A DNA stretch of 64,000 nt from Linderina pennispora (GCF_002104995.1 NW_024468269.1:92770-156769), one strand, 5' to 3'. Shown: positions 22,543 to 33,005, numbered from the stretch's first letter. Made by a program: numbers and translations. The notes: generated by a model not told the origin, from the sequence alone.

Positions 22543-24028
22543 TCAATCGTCATTATCGGCAATAAGGTTCAGGGCAAGACTCAGGTCGCCGTTGGTGACC
22601 GACAATGCCCTCAGGTTCTTGTCCTGGTCCAGGAACCCCATCTCCTCGAGCTGGTCCAGCTCGCTCTGGAAGCGCTGGCGCAGCGACGCGCGCTCGGCCT
22701 CGGAGATTGTGTGTCCAGGGGCTGCTGCATTGGCGGATGCCTGCTGCACGGGTGCCGGTGTGGCAGAGGAAGATGCAGAAGCACTGGGATTGGTCATGTA
22801 CATGCTGCTCATCCGTGGCGGCTGGCTGCTGCTGCTGCTGCTGGATTCCGCCAGTACTAGGACGGAGCCCTGGTGGGAAAAGCCCAAGCGTGTCCGATGG
22901 CGGGTACGACGACAGTCCCAGCGGGTTCTGCGCCATGACGTTGCGCGACGCCTGCTGCTGAGCCGAACTGCCTGGGCTCGAGAGATTGAGCCGCGCCAAG
23001 CGCTCGGCATTGCGGGACACCTGGTCGCTTCAGCGACGCGTGCAGGCCCTGGCGCGCATATGCCGGCGGTGCCGACGGCCTGGTAGGGGCAGCAGCAGCC
23101 CTGCTGGGCCGGCGTGCCCACGGGTTGGGCAGCGGTGATGTATTGATTGAGCTCTTGTCAGGAATCGTCACGCCCAGCACCCGCGCCCGCCGTGCGTTCA
23201 GCGCATCCAGCGACTGGTTCGGGCCGTCCATGGCAGCGCGCGACAGCGGCTCGTGGAAGTTGTTGTAGACGCGGCGGATCTGGGCCAGGCCACCGGGCAT
23301 GGCCTCCAGGTTTCGCCAGCGCTCGGTCGTTGCTGCGCTGCAGCTCCTGCATCAGCATCGGGTTGGACGCAGCGCTCATCGTCTGCCGGAGCATCTCAGG
23401 GTCGGTTATCATGTTCCGCAGCTCGGGGTTCTCCTCCATCGCCTGGCGCAGCTGCGGGTGCATGTTCATCATGCTCTGTGCAAACTGCGGGTTGGACATC
23501 ATCGTCTACAAGTCGCACGGGAGATATGCATGTTGGTAGGTGATGGCGATTGCAAAGGGATTGCGTGGCCTCATCCAAGGTGTCGCTTCTTACCTGCAGT
23601 ATCGGGTTGTTCATTGCCTGGGCGGCCGGATTCCGGCGCTGTGCGTTGGCTCCTCGAATGCCGCTGACATCGCGTGCGGCAGACTCGTTGTTTGCCAGCT
23701 GGAATGAGTCGTAGCACCGAGTTTTGCTCGATACCTACTTTTTTTTTTCCTTCACGAGGCGAATTTAGAGCACGGCGGTATATAGAAAAGCCCAGGCCAG
23801 CTCCCACCCCTTTCATCACTCAGCCAGCTACTTACCGTATGACTCGAGGTTCTGGTCGTCGGCTAGAATTGAGCTGTTGAAGAGCAATCTCATTCGCTGC
23901 ACCGGCAGCTGTGTGTGCTCTGCCAGACGCCGCTTGACTTCAGAGATGAGCGTGGTTTCGCTGGGCAGCTGGAGGTTCACCAGCTCGCCCGACGCCAGCC
24001 GGACCTTGATAACAAAGCTGTCGCTCAT
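22543..24028 (-). CDS. DSK2: Ubiquilin/Dsk2 UBL-UBA shuttle factor (frameshifted)
   Basis: Proteasome shuttle protein that binds ubiquitin chains through a C-terminal UBA and the proteasome through an N-terminal ubiquitin-like domain. Exons inferred: 23836-24028 (UBL start, FVIKVRLASGELVNLQLP), 23594-23734 (UBL end) and 22543-23505. Exon 3 carries a STI1-type region (MMSNPQFAQSMMNMHPQLRQ, PELRNMITDPEMLRQTMS), then NLEAMPGGLAQIRR, a Gln/Ser-rich linker and the UBA (LDQLEEMGFLDQDKNLRAL). At least four single-base shifts (near 23702, 23312, 23026 and 22862) interrupt the frame, and most are cured by one base. The order and spacing of all domains are intact, so these are probably sequence errors. 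Identification rests on the UBL-STI1-UBA order. Confidence 0.85.
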
Positions 24029-24366
24029 GCTCAGGCTGTTTTGCTGTCCTTCTTGACGGTTCTTCTCAGGTGTGCGTGTATACTAGAAGAAAAAAAGCAA
24101 GGCGTATTAGAAAAATACAGGACGAGGAGAAAAAAAGAGGTGATGAAGAAAAGAAAAGCGACGCACGAAGAGAGAGGGAAAGACAGCAGACGGGGCACGG
24201 CCGTGGAAATTGGCATGACGTCCATTTGTCAGGCCCTGTGGAGCATATCGCAGGGCTCCAAAGTCAAACATGCGCGCCGCAGGTTTCGGGCCCGTAGACC
24301 GAGCTTTTTTCTCTTTCGCTTCGTACTATTTTTCTTATTTACCGAGCCCCAGGACCTAATTTCGCA
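24029..24366. promoter_or_regulatory. Shared upstream region of DSK2 and YPT7
   Basis: The two genes diverge from this 338-bp gap, so it likely holds both promoters. It contains purine-rich stretches (24085-24180) and a T-rich block at about 24304-24345 just before the YPT7 start. No consensus TATA box is evident. Confidence 0.4.
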
Positions 24367-25077
24367 ATGAACAACGCTAGCAACCGCGGCAGCCAGTCGA
24401 AGCGCAACATCTATGTCAAAGTAAGGGCCTTCCAGTACGAGCAGCCGCAATTCCTTGCATTGGCTCCTAATTGCTTTTTTGCACTGTAGGCTATTATCTT
24501 GGGCGACAGCGGCGTGGGCAAAACATCGCTGATGCACCAGTTTGTGCAGGGCCGGTTCAACAGCCAGTACAAGGCGACTATCGGCGCAGACTTCCTGAAG
24601 AAGGACATCGACGTGGGCGACGGCCGCGTGGCCGTGGTTTCGTGCTGGGATACGGCCGGGCAGGAACGGTTCCAGAGCCTGGGCGTTGCCTTCTACCGCG
24701 GCGCCGACTGCTGCATGCTGTGCTTTGACGTCACCAACGCACGGAGCTTCGAGAACCTGGACAACTGGCGGGACGAGTTCCTGCTGCAGGTGGGCCCGCG
24801 CGACCTGGAAAACTTCCCGTTTGTGGTGGTTGGCAACAAGGTCGACATTGAAGGCAAGCGGGTGGTGTCGCAGAAGCGGGCCATGGAGTGGTGTGTGGCC
24901 AAGGGCAACATCCCGTACTTTGAGACCAGCGCCAAGAAGGCCATCAACGTCGACGATGCATTTAGGACTGTCGTGCTGAACGCGCTGGAGCAGGAGAGCG
25001 AGGACGTCTACAACGACTTCCCGGATCCCATCAGAATCGACGCCGACACTGAGGACGACCAGTCGTGCGCCTGCTGA
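24367..25077 (+). CDS. YPT7: Rab7/Ypt7 small GTPase
   Basis: Late-endosome/vacuole Rab GTPase that drives vacuole fusion through HOPS. Exon 1 (24367-24420) encodes [25 protein letters not shown] donor and ACTGTAG acceptor lead to exon 2 (24490-25077), for 213 residues. All G motifs are present: [20 protein letters not shown] (effector switch I), [13 protein letters not shown] (switch II), NKVD and ETSAKK. The C terminus QSCAC is a CxC double geranylgeranylation signal. Rab7-specific blocks [24 protein letters not shown] and YNDFPDPI distinguish it from other Rabs. Confidence 0.95.
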
Positions 25078-25280
25078 AACCCATTCTAGAACCTTTGGCT
25101 CGACGACATCAATCCCAGGTTTTTTTGTCCTTGACTGCACTAATCTGGTCCCGTGATTGCGTCAATGCCGCGCGCAGCCGAGTGAAGGCAGAAGACCTCT
25201 CCAGCTCGGCATAAATTCTTCTCTCCCTTCCGCTTCAGCGTTCACAATTTGCAGTTTTTTTATTTCTTTCTTTCTTCATA

Positions 25281-26933
25281 ATGCACGGCACATTGCAGCT
25301 GCCTCCATGGGAGGCCAGCATTGTACAGCAGGTGACGCAGCGCGAGGCTCGCGTCGCGACAGTAGCCAAAGTAATCGAGTCATACAATCGCCTGGCGCTG
25401 AAGGTCGGCGACTACGCAGCGAAAACGCGCGACCTCGAGGCACGCAACAAGGACATGCACAACGAGCACGAGCGGCTTCTCGAAAACGTCGACAGAGGCG
25501 GCGGTGTGCGAGCCATGCCGCTGGCCCAGCAGCGCATTGCCGACCTCGAGCGCGAAAACGAGTCGCTGAAGGAGGAGCGCACGGAGCTGTACCGCACGCA
25601 GGGAACCAATGCCCAGCGGCTGCTAGATCTGAGCGACAAGATGCGGGAGAGCGAGGAGACGATGCGTAGGCAGACGCTGGAGCTCAACGACAGCAGCGAG
25701 CAGCTGCGGCGGGCGACCAACAAGACCGAGGACCTGCGGGCCACGCTGAAGGAGAAGGACGGGACTATCCAGGTGTTGCAGGACGAGCTCAGCGCGCTGC
25801 AGCTGGAAATAACGCAGATTGAGCACAAGTGCGAGCGGCTGCAGGCAGAGAACGACGAGCTGGTCAAGCGGTGGCTCAAGAAGATGAACGACGAGGCCGA
25901 CAAGGTCAACGCTGTCACGCAGGAGCTGGAGCTGATCCGCAAAACCGCCGCACTGTCGCCTGGAACCGTGCACGTGCCCATCGAGGACGACGACTTCTTT
26001 GCGCTGCCAAACATCAACATGCGCGGCGCATCCGTGGAGCCCAGAGACGTGGTAGGCAAAATCGACACCCGGTCGAACGAGCTGCACTCAATTGCCATCG
26101 CCGGGTCTGGGCAGCTGCTGGCGTCGGGCGGCCAGGAGAACATTGTCAAGGTGTTTGACGCCGAGACGGGCGAAAGCATCTACCGCCTGGCCGGCTGTCT
26201 GAAGGGCATCAACCACGTCGAGTTCAACTCGGACAGCTCGCTGCTGATGGCTGCGTCCAGCGACAACACTGCACGCATCTGGCAGCTCGACACCGGACGC
26301 CAGTACAAATCGCTGTCGGGCCACATTGGCCGTGTGGTCAAGTCGCGATTCAGCCTCGACTCGTCGCGTGTATTCACATACAGCCAGGACCGCACAGTCA
26401 AGGTCTGGGATCTGCAGCGCGGGCTGTGCGTGAAGACGCTGTTCACTGTGTCCAGCTGCCACGACATCTCCCTGCTAAACACCGAGGGCTCGCGCATCGT
26501 CACGGCCCACATGGACAACACCATCCGCACATGGGACACGCTGACAGGCGCCAAGCTGCAGGAGGCGAACATCCATAGCGAGCCGGTGATGTCGGCGTCG
26601 GTGGGCCGCAACGGCCGCTGGATCCTGACCAATTCGCGCGACGGCTCGCTGCACCTGGTGGACAGCTCGACGCTGGACGTGGAGATGACACTGACCGCTC
26701 CCGGGTACTGCCCGAACCGCAGCTACGCCAGCGCGTCGCTGAGCCCCGACGAGCGATTCGCCCTGGCTGGGTCCACGGACGGCCGGCTGTATCTGTGGGA
26801 TCTGACTGCGGGCGGCAGGCTGCTGAACAAGATGGACGTGCACCGGTCGCCCGTGTGCGATTCCGTGTGGAGCCCCAGCGGCAGCCGCGTGTTCAGCGCC
26901 GAGCAGCACCGCTATGTGATGATGATGCAGTGA
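25281..26933 (+). CDS. ATG16: Autophagy protein Atg16 with WD40 propeller
   Basis: Partner of Atg12-Atg5 in the complex that directs Atg8 lipidation at the forming autophagosome. The 550-residue protein begins with a short helical Atg5-binding region (LPPWEASIVQQVTQREARV). A long coiled coil (about 55-215) follows, then seven WD40-like repeats to the end, for example LASGGQENIVKVFDAETGES, DNTARIWQLDTGRQYKSLSG, DRTVKVWDLQRG and DGRLYLWDL. Animal ATG16L1 has this propeller; the short Atg16 of yeasts lacks it. The frame is clean and intronless. A generic coiled-coil WD40 protein is the alternative, but the N-terminal motif and layout favour Atg16. Confidence 0.88.
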   Translation: MHGTLQLPPWEASIVQQVTQREARVATVAKVIESYNRLALKVGDYAAKTRDLEARNKDMHNEHERLLENVDRGGGVRAMPLAQQRIADLERENESLKEERTELYRTQGTNAQRLLDLSDKMRESEETMRRQTLELNDSSEQLRRATNKTEDLRATLKEKDGTIQVLQDELSALQLEITQIEHKCERLQAENDELVKRWLKKMNDEADKVNAVTQELELIRKTAALSPGTVHVPIEDDDFFALPNINMRGASVEPRDVVGKIDTRSNELHSIAIAGSGQLLASGGQENIVKVFDAETGESIYRLAGCLKGINHVEFNSDSSLLMAASSDNTARIWQLDTGRQYKSLSGHIGRVVKSRFSLDSSRVFTYSQDRTVKVWDLQRGLCVKTLFTVSSCHDISLLNTEGSRIVTAHMDNTIRTWDTLTGAKLQEANIHSEPVMSASVGRNGRWILTNSRDGSLHLVDSSTLDVEMTLTAPGYCPNRSYASASLSPDERFALAGSTDGRLYLWDLTAGGRLLNKMDVHRSPVCDSVWSPSGSRVFSAEQHRYVMMMQ

Positions 26934-27036
26934 GCGCTGGACCTGATATCCAGCTGCGGCAGTTATCTCGATCTCGCAGCTCCCTTTTTTTCTCCCTCTT
27001 ACTGCAATACTCGTATCAATTCATTCCTTTTTGCAA

Positions 27037-27381
27037 ATGCTTCGACAGACCCTTGGCCGTTTCGCACAGCGCAGCAGCAGCAGTATTTGTCCGGCACCTG
27101 TCCGGCGGTTCTATGTGGCTCCCCCAGCGACCTTTGCCACGGACGGCGAGAAGCACATTTTCCACAAGCTGAATGCAGGGCTCAGTCCAACAAAGCTGGC
27201 AGTCACGGACTCGTCGGGCGGGTGCGGATCCATGTACGTGGTGGAGATCGAGGCCGAGTGCTTCCGCGGCCTGAACCGCGTCAAGCAGACAAAGATGGTC
27301 AACGCCCTGCTCAAGGACGAACTCAAGGAGATGCACGGCATGCGTGTGCTATGCTCGGTCCCGCCCAAGGAAGAGGCGTGA
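27037..27381 (+). CDS. BolA-family protein, probably mitochondrial (BOLA3-like)
   Basis: BolA proteins work with monothiol glutaredoxins in iron-sulfur cluster delivery. The 114-residue product has an Arg/Ser-rich, low-acid N terminus (MLRQTLGRFAQRSSSS) typical of a mitochondrial presequence. The BolA fold follows: HIFHKLNAGLSPTKLAVTDS, GGCGSMYVVEIEAECFRGLN, then VKQTKMVNALLKDELKEMHG. The Gly-Cys-Gly-Ser loop and overall length fit BOLA3 more than cytosolic BOLA2. The ATG at 27037-27039 is used; a TTG two codons before is ignored. Confidence 0.85.
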   Translation: MLRQTLGRFAQRSSSSICPAPVRRFYVAPPATFATDGEKHIFHKLNAGLSPTKLAVTDSSGGCGSMYVVEIEAECFRGLNRVKQTKMVNALLKDELKEMHGMRVLCSVPPKEEA

Positions 27382-27476
27382 CTGATAATCCCACCCGCCT
27401 GCGTCCAAGGAAGAAAATAAAACAACACTCGTCTTGCTCGCCTTTACACTCCGTTTTTTACATTTATTCTATCGGA

Positions 27477-28565
27477 ATGAACTGGATTCGCTCGCTGCAG
27501 AAACTGGATGCCTTTCCAAAGGTCGACGTCGCATATCAGGCACGCACGTCCTCTGGCGGGTTCCTCAGTGTCGCCGTCATGCTCACAATGCTGTTCATGT
27601 TTTTCAGCGAATTGCGCGATTACTTGCGCTACAAGGAGGACCACTCGTTCACGGTCGACGACAAGGTCGGCCAGCAACTGCAGGTAAACTTTGGTGTCAC
27701 AGTGGCCATGCCATGTGCGTTTATCCGCGTGGATGTCATTGACGAGGGCGGAACCAGCCACTACATGCGGTCCGGCATTGAGATGCTGCCGGTCTCAAAG
27801 ACGGAAGCGTTCAAGCGGGCACAGGGCCACGCTGCTATTAACAGTCTCGGCGACATGCATGTGCATGACATTGTTGCCGAGGCACATCGCAAGCAGCGCG
27901 GGGCGAAGGCCATGGCCGAGGACCGGACGCTGGAGGGCGCGTGCAAGATTGCTGGCAATGTCCACGTCAACAAGATCTCGGGCGTCCTGCATATCACTGC
28001 CCATGGCCACGGCCACGGAGGGGCGCATGTGCCGCACAGCATGCTGAACTTTACGCACCATATCGACGAGCTGTCGTTTGGGCCATTCTACCCGAGCCTG
28101 GTCAACCCACTCGACGACACCATGCATCTGGCGACCGAGCACTTTGCCGGCTTCAAGTACTTTATCTCTGTCGTGCCCACGCACTACATTGACGCCAGCG
28201 GCCACTACCTGCCAACCAACCAGTACGCTGTCAACGAGTATTACCAGGGCGACATGGACCACTCGCTGTTTGACAGCAGACCGCCGGGCATCTTCTTCGA
28301 GTACGGCATCGAGCCTGTCTCGGTTACCATCCGCGAGCGCCGTGGCAGCTTTGTCACCTTTGTCGTGCGCATCTGCGCGGCTACCAGCGGCGTGTTTGTC
28401 ACTGTCGGGATCATCCATAGCCTCATGTCGGCCGTGGCCGGCGCTCGACGCACAAAACCCCCAAAGTCGTCATCCACCGGCCTGCTCGGCGCCGGCACTG
28501 TGACCAAGGCCGACATCGACGCCCCCGATCTCTCTGTAAAGCCCACCCGATCACTTTTGCATTAA
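27477..28565 (+). CDS. ERV41: COPII vesicle protein Erv41 (ERGIC2 family)
   Basis: Membrane protein that cycles between ER and early Golgi and, with Erv46, retrieves ER residents. The 362-residue frame starts MNWIRSLQKLDAFPKVDVAY, the conserved ERGIC N-terminal signature. A first membrane helix follows (about 28-46). A large lumenal region contains FRVDVxD-like FIRVDVIDEGG, CKIAGNVHVNKISGVLHIT, NFTHHIDELSFG and FKYFISVVPTHY. A second helix lies at about 300-320. A His/Gly-rich stretch (HGHGHGGAH) sits where the family has a variable loop. Erv41 is preferred over Erv46 because the Cys-rich Erv46 segment is absent. Single exon; the gene converges on the DUF3128 gene 58 bp away. Confidence 0.87.
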   Translation: MNWIRSLQKLDAFPKVDVAYQARTSSGGFLSVAVMLTMLFMFFSELRDYLRYKEDHSFTVDDKVGQQLQVNFGVTVAMPCAFIRVDVIDEGGTSHYMRSGIEMLPVSKTEAFKRAQGHAAINSLGDMHVHDIVAEAHRKQRGAKAMAEDRTLEGACKIAGNVHVNKISGVLHITAHGHGHGGAHVPHSMLNFTHHIDELSFGPFYPSLVNPLDDTMHLATEHFAGFKYFISVVPTHYIDASGHYLPTNQYAVNEYYQGDMDHSLFDSRPPGIFFEYGIEPVSVTIRERRGSFVTFVVRICAATSGVFVTVGIIHSLMSAVAGARRTKPPKSSSTGLLGAGTVTKADIDAPDLSVKPTRSLLH

Positions 28566-28623
28566 GCCTACGAATCATTCATTTCATTGACAAACCAGCC
28601 CGTCCAGTGTACCTCTCCCCTTT

Positions 28624-29037
28624 TCAAAATCCAGCCTGCTCCTCGCTGTGTGTCCGAAGCGGCGGGTAGTCCTTCAGCGGCTCGGTCCGTGGCTCCCACA
28701 CATCCAGCATGTTGGGCTTGCTCTCTCGCTCGGCCTTCTCCTTCTGCAGATGCTCCTTCATGATCTCTCGCCGCTGCTCTGGCGACCGCATCTTCAGGCC
28801 CATGCAGAGCTTCAGCTTGCTCCAGTGCTTGCCGCACCCCTGCTTGTCGCCGTACCGGTAGTAGTTGTTGAGCTGCTTGCCCACCGTCAGACATGAGAAC
28901 CACTGGTCGAAGGCCTGCGACGCCTTGCACTGGAACTCGTCGTCAGAGAGCGCCTTGTGCTGCTGCCGCGTCGTCTCGGGCTTCTCGTCCCAGTCGATGG
29001 CCACGGTCTCGGTCCTGTCTGTCGCCTTGTCTGCCAT
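28624..29037 (-). CDS. DUF3128/Emi1-like twin-cysteine protein
   Basis: Protein of 137 residues with a paired-cysteine helical hairpin: FQCKASQAFDQWFSC (CX11C) followed by GCGKHWSKLKLC (CX9C). A charged C-terminal tail ends in TEPLKDYPPLR. This matches the small DUF3128 family that includes yeast Emi1. Its molecular role is poorly known; the cysteine pattern suggests a mitochondrial intermembrane-space location, by inference. Start at ATG 29035-29037 (MADKATDR); the longer upstream reading lacks family support. Confidence 0.7.
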   Translation of the reverse strand: MADKATDRTETVAIDWDEKPETTRQQHKALSDDEFQCKASQAFDQWFSCLTVGKQLNNYYRYGDKQGCGKHWSKLKLCMGLKMRSPEQRREIMKEHLQKEKAERESKPNMLDVWEPRTEPLKDYPPLRTHSEEQAGF

Positions 29038-29330
29038 TTTGCGTCGGAATTGTGCGTAGATAAAAGAGAAAACCTGCGTCCCCTCGATTTCTGCTTTATT
29101 GGGTCTGTACAATCGATTTTGAATTTTCGGCGATCAGCAATGGGAGGGGCTGCTCAATAAAAATCTAGGCTGTGGCCAGGGCTGCAGAGGTTGCGCAACG
29201 GCAGCCCCCGTCTGTTGCATCCTGGCTTTGCTCTTTGATAGTTTTTGAAATTACCTTCCTTTCTGCCCTCAATCCCACCCTCCCTGCTCTTTGCTTCGCT
29301 ACGTGTTGATATAGCTATTCCACAGTACCC

Positions 29331-32300
29331 ATGGTGCCACCCAGGCAAATGCGGCCCGCGCCGCGTTACGACACTCTATGCGTGTTTGTTGTTGAAAGCA
29401 CACAGCGCATGCAGAATCTGTTCCCTGATTTATACGAGACGGTCATTAAGCAGGTCATAACACAGCTCCGCACCCCCGTGCTGGTCGAGCCCGCGTCGAA
29501 AAAGGTTCCAGCAACAAAGGCCACGCCATGCGTGAAGCTTGGCGTCGTGTTTTTTGGCGACTACTTTCCGTACTCGACGCGCACATGTAGCTCCCAGTAC
29601 TTCACCTCAAACTACCGCGAATTCGCAAAGAGCCTAAAGGCCCACAGGTTCCGTGGGGGCGGCCGCCTGCGGTGCGCATCGACAGAGGGCTTGGTGGGTG
29701 CCTTGGAGATGCTGGATGACTTTGAAGAGAACGACCCCGAGGCGCATCTGCTGAACGTCCAGCAGAGGCACGTCATTCTGGTCACGTCGACTCCGCCGTA
29801 TGCGGAAAAGTGCCGCGAGAACGTCCATATGCGGTACGACAACTTTGGACTCGACGATGTGGGCCGGAGAATGCGTGAGATGCGCCTGTCGTTTTCGCTG
29901 GTGCTGCAGAGAGGGCAGAAAATCGACGATGTCGAGGCCCTGATGACATCGGCCAACCATTCCACCAAGGCCCCACTGGTGCTGCCGCTGGCCATGTCGC
30001 CAAACTTTGACGTGCGGCTGACAAACATCAGCTTGCCCATGGCATCGACGTCAACGCCGACGTCGACGTCGGAGGCGGCACCAAGCGCCCGCCCACAGGC
30101 CTCCATTGCCCCAGCCCAGCCTCCAAAGGCATTGCCACAGCCGAGCCAGCCCGTTCAGATCCAGCCACAGCCACCACAGCCTCAGCCACAACCACAGCCT
30201 CAGCCTCAGCCACAACAACCACAGACTGCCCAGTCGCCACCGCAGCCTAAATCACTTAAGCACAAGGCAGCGGATAATGCCGATGCACCGCCAGCAGCTA
30301 CCCCCCCGCCGCCAAAGAAGATAAAAACGGAACCATCGCCGTCGAATCCAGCTGATATCTCGAGCCCGCCAACCGAGGAGCTCGGGAAAGTGCCTGCCGC
30401 GCGGTCTAAGAGCCGCCCAAAGAACGTTGCTCGAAAGCCTTCGCGCATCTCAAATTCGCCTGCAGTTGCTGCCAAGCCCATGCCCACTGTGTCTGCTGCA
30501 GGTTCGGTACCTGGTCCCACTACCATGCCAGTGTCGAGCCCGTCTAGTGCCGCTACTGCCTCTGTTCCTGCTCCCGCTCCCGCGCCCGCTCCTGTCAGTA
30601 CTGTTTCTGCCCCTCAGCCGCAACTAACAGCAGCACAGCAGCAGCAGCGTCTGATATATGCGAAGCAATTGCGGAGCAAGGGCATATACAACGAGCAAGT
30701 AATCCAGTTGTTTGCTGACCTGATGGTTCAGTTCCACGATCCCTCGCGGACCCCTGAGGAGAAGGCAGAAATTAAGCACCGCCTGGAGGTTTTGCTCAAG
30801 AACACCACGCAGCAGCAGCAACTGCAGCAGTTGCAGCAGGCGCAGCAGGCGCAGGCGCAACAGCAGCAGCAGGTTTCAAATCCTGCGCTGTCGGCTGCCA
30901 TCACTCAGCAACAACAGGCTGCAGCAGTAGCAACCAGCCAACCGCAAGCCCAGCCGATGATGTCACCGGCTATGCAGCCTCAGCAGCCTCAGCAACAGCA
31001 GCCTCAGCAACAGCAGCCTCAGCAACAGCAGCAACAGCAGCCCGCTCAGCAGCCCGCTCAGCAGCCTACTCAACAGCCTACTCAACAGCAATCAACACAG
31101 CAGGGATCTGTCCTGCCCACAGTGCCAGATGCTGACCGCATGACGTTCTTGACTGTCCTTAATGAACTGGTTGGCCGTCTGAACAAGGAAGCTCACCAAT
31201 TCATGGGGCTGTCCCCCCACGAGTTTGCGCAGGTCCTTCGTGGTACCATTGCGGCTGGCGGGTTTACTCCAGACCATGTGACTGCTGTTCGTGTATTTGG
31301 CACTCTGAAAGCAAACCACGCTCTGGCGCAACGGCAGCAGCAGCAGCAGCAGCAACAACAACAACAACGACAGACGCCGCAGCCACAGAATCAACAGCAG
31401 CAGCAGCAACAGGTATCCACACCAACCTCACAGCCTCAGCAGCCTCAGCAGCAAACGCCACAGCAACAACAGCAACAGATCCCACAGCAGCAGACACCGC
31501 AGCAGCAGCCGGCAACCACGCTGGTTCAGCCAAATACTCCTGCACTTGCTGCCAGTCAGCCAGCGGCAAACCCACCCCAGGGCACTCAGGGAATGTCGGT
31601 TGCGGGCGGAAACCCGTCGTCGCTGGCTATTGCCCAGTCGATTGCGGCATCGACTGCTGTGCCTGTTCCAGGGGCCATCTGGCGCGGCGGCATGACGTGG
31701 GCGTCCAAGCAGCCCAACGGCCAGAATCACGAGCTCTCGTGCCCGATCACCGCCCACACCTTCCCAGGCATGAACTACAGCCCCCAGGATGTTATGCTGG
31801 ACAAGTGGCCCGAGCACTTCAATGTCAGCGGAATTATCGCCGGAACAGACAAGTTTGCCGAGTACTGCATCAACAACGGCATCCCAGCCGTGCGCATTAT
31901 GTGCAACCCGAACGCCGAAGTCGAGCAGGCAAAGTACTTTGAGGAGTTTGGCAAGACCCTGCGCGAGAGCTCGTACATGGCCCTGGTCCGTGTGCATCTG
32001 CAGCCGCAGCAGCCCAACCTTCAGCAGCAAGCCAACGGCATCTTCATCGTCCACTACCGGGGCAATCTGATCGGCCTGCTCTTTCTGCACCACTCGATTC
32101 CGCCTAACGTCAGCCAAGTCGTTGCCCAGCTCTCTGGCAGTACGATAGCCACCGCTGCTCCCAGCGCTCCGGCACCGGCTCCAATGTCCGCCACATCGAC
32201 TCCCACGCAGCAGCTCATGTCCGGCACCAGTGCAATTTCTGGCGACACGGCGGCCGCCGCTGCGGCTGCGCTGACCAGCGTTCAGATGACCCCGCAGGTG

Positions 32301-33005
32301 TCTTCGGCTGGCCTACCAATGTCAACTATGCAAAGCGCGGCGATGCTGGCACGGAGCATGGGCATCACCAACGCGGGTATGGTGAACTCGGTGCCGCAGT
32401 TGATGAGCCCACTGCAGGTCCAGAGCGTGCGGCCGAACATCACCAGCCCAGCGGTCCAGGCGGCCATCCCCAACAGGCCCAGCATCAACCCGGCAGCGCT
32501 GCTAACGCTGCAGAGCGCAATTCCGCCCGATCAGTTCCAAAGCCTACTGAGCATGCCCCCACAGCAGCAGAACATTGCTATTGCGCAGCTTCTCCAAAAG
32601 GTGAATTCCAATAACCAGCAGCAACAGCAGCAGCAGCAACAGCAGCAGCAACAGGCCCAGCAGCAAGCGCTTTTGCTGCAGCTCCAGCAGATGCAGAGCC
32701 AGCAGGCTCAGCCGCAGCCACAGCAGTTCCAGCAGACGTCACAGCAGCCGCTGGTGCAGCTCATTGCCCAGCAGCAGCAGCAAGCGCAGGCACAGCAGCA
32801 GCAGCAGCTGGGCAGTCTGGGAGTGAATAATCTCGGGGGTCTCAACTCGGCTCAGATCAGCGCTGCCCTGATGAGTGCCATGGCTGGCGGCCAGCGCAGC
32901 GCCCAAGGCCAGCAGTTCACCCCACAGCAGCTGCAAAGCATCCAGCGACTGCGCGAGCAGGTGATGCGGCAGCAGCAGCAGGCACAGCAGCAGCGACAGC
33001 AGTGA
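29331..33005 (+). CDS. MED25: Mediator subunit 25-like protein, Gln-rich
   Basis: Large 1224-residue nuclear protein. The N terminus is a von Willebrand A-like domain (about 13-210; YDTLCVFVVESTQRMQNLFP, GVVFFGDYFPY, RHVILVTSTPPY), the part of MED25 that joins Mediator. Long Gln/Pro/Ala-rich segments follow, with mixed CAG/CAA codons. A globular block (about 783-925: AIWRGGMTWASKQPNGQNHE, WPEHFNVSGIIAGTDKFAEY, NGIFIVHYRGNLIGLLFLHH) fits the SPOC-like activator-binding (ACID) barrel of MED25. A second short folded segment (about 615-670, DRMTFLTVLNELVGRLNKEA) lies in the Gln-rich region. The continuous frame suggests good sequence quality here. The name rests on VWA plus ACID-like barrel; other VWA-SPOC regulators are possible. 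Confidence 0.72.
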   Translation: MVPPRQMRPAPRYDTLCVFVVESTQRMQNLFPDLYETVIKQVITQLRTPVLVEPASKKVPATKATPCVKLGVVFFGDYFPYSTRTCSSQYFTSNYREFAKSLKAHRFRGGGRLRCASTEGLVGALEMLDDFEENDPEAHLLNVQQRHVILVTSTPPYAEKCRENVHMRYDNFGLDDVGRRMREMRLSFSLVLQRGQKIDDVEALMTSANHSTKAPLVLPLAMSPNFDVRLTNISLPMASTSTPTSTSEAAPSARPQASIAPAQPPKALPQPSQPVQIQPQPPQPQPQPQPQPQPQQPQTAQSPPQPKSLKHKAADNADAPPAATPPPPKKIKTEPSPSNPADISSPPTEELGKVPAARSKSRPKNVARKPSRISNSPAVAAKPMPTVSAAGSVPGPTTMPVSSPSSAATASVPAPAPAPAPVSTVSAPQPQLTAAQQQQRLIYAKQLRSKGIYNEQVIQLFADLMVQFHDPSRTPEEKAEIKHRLEVLLKNTTQQQQLQQLQQAQQAQAQQQQQVSNPALSAAITQQQQAAAVATSQPQAQPMMSPAMQPQQPQQQQPQQQQPQQQQQQQPAQQPAQQPTQQPTQQQSTQQGSVLPTVPDADRMTFLTVLNELVGRLNKEAHQFMGLSPHEFAQVLRGTIAAGGFTPDHVTAVRVFGTLKANHALAQRQQQQQQQQQQQRQTPQPQNQQQQQQQVSTPTSQPQQPQQQTPQQQQQQIPQQQTPQQQPATTLVQPNTPALAASQPAANPPQGTQGMSVAGGNPSSLAIAQSIAASTAVPVPGAIWRGGMTWASKQPNGQNHELSCPITAHTFPGMNYSPQDVMLDKWPEHFNVSGIIAGTDKFAEYCINNGIPAVRIMCNPNAEVEQAKYFEEFGKTLRESSYMALVRVHLQPQQPNLQQQANGIFIVHYRGNLIGLLFLHHSIPPNVSQVVAQLSGSTIATAAPSAPAPAPMSATSTPTQQLMSGTSAISGDTAAAAAAALTSVQMTPQVSSAGLPMSTMQSAAMLARSMGITNAGMVNSVPQLMSPLQVQSVRPNITSPAVQAAIPNRPSINPAALLTLQSAIPPDQFQSLLSMPPQQQNIAIAQLLQKVNSNNQQQQQQQQQQQQQAQQQALLLQLQQMQSQQAQPQPQQFQQTSQQPLVQLIAQQQQQAQAQQQQQLGSLGVNNLGGLNSAQISAALMSAMAGGQRSAQGQQFTPQQLQSIQRLREQVMRQQQQAQQQRQQ

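Noticed and set aside
24229..25140. 303-codon minus-strand ORF over YPT7
   Set aside because: Antisense shadow of a strongly conserved Rab gene; no recognisable protein features.
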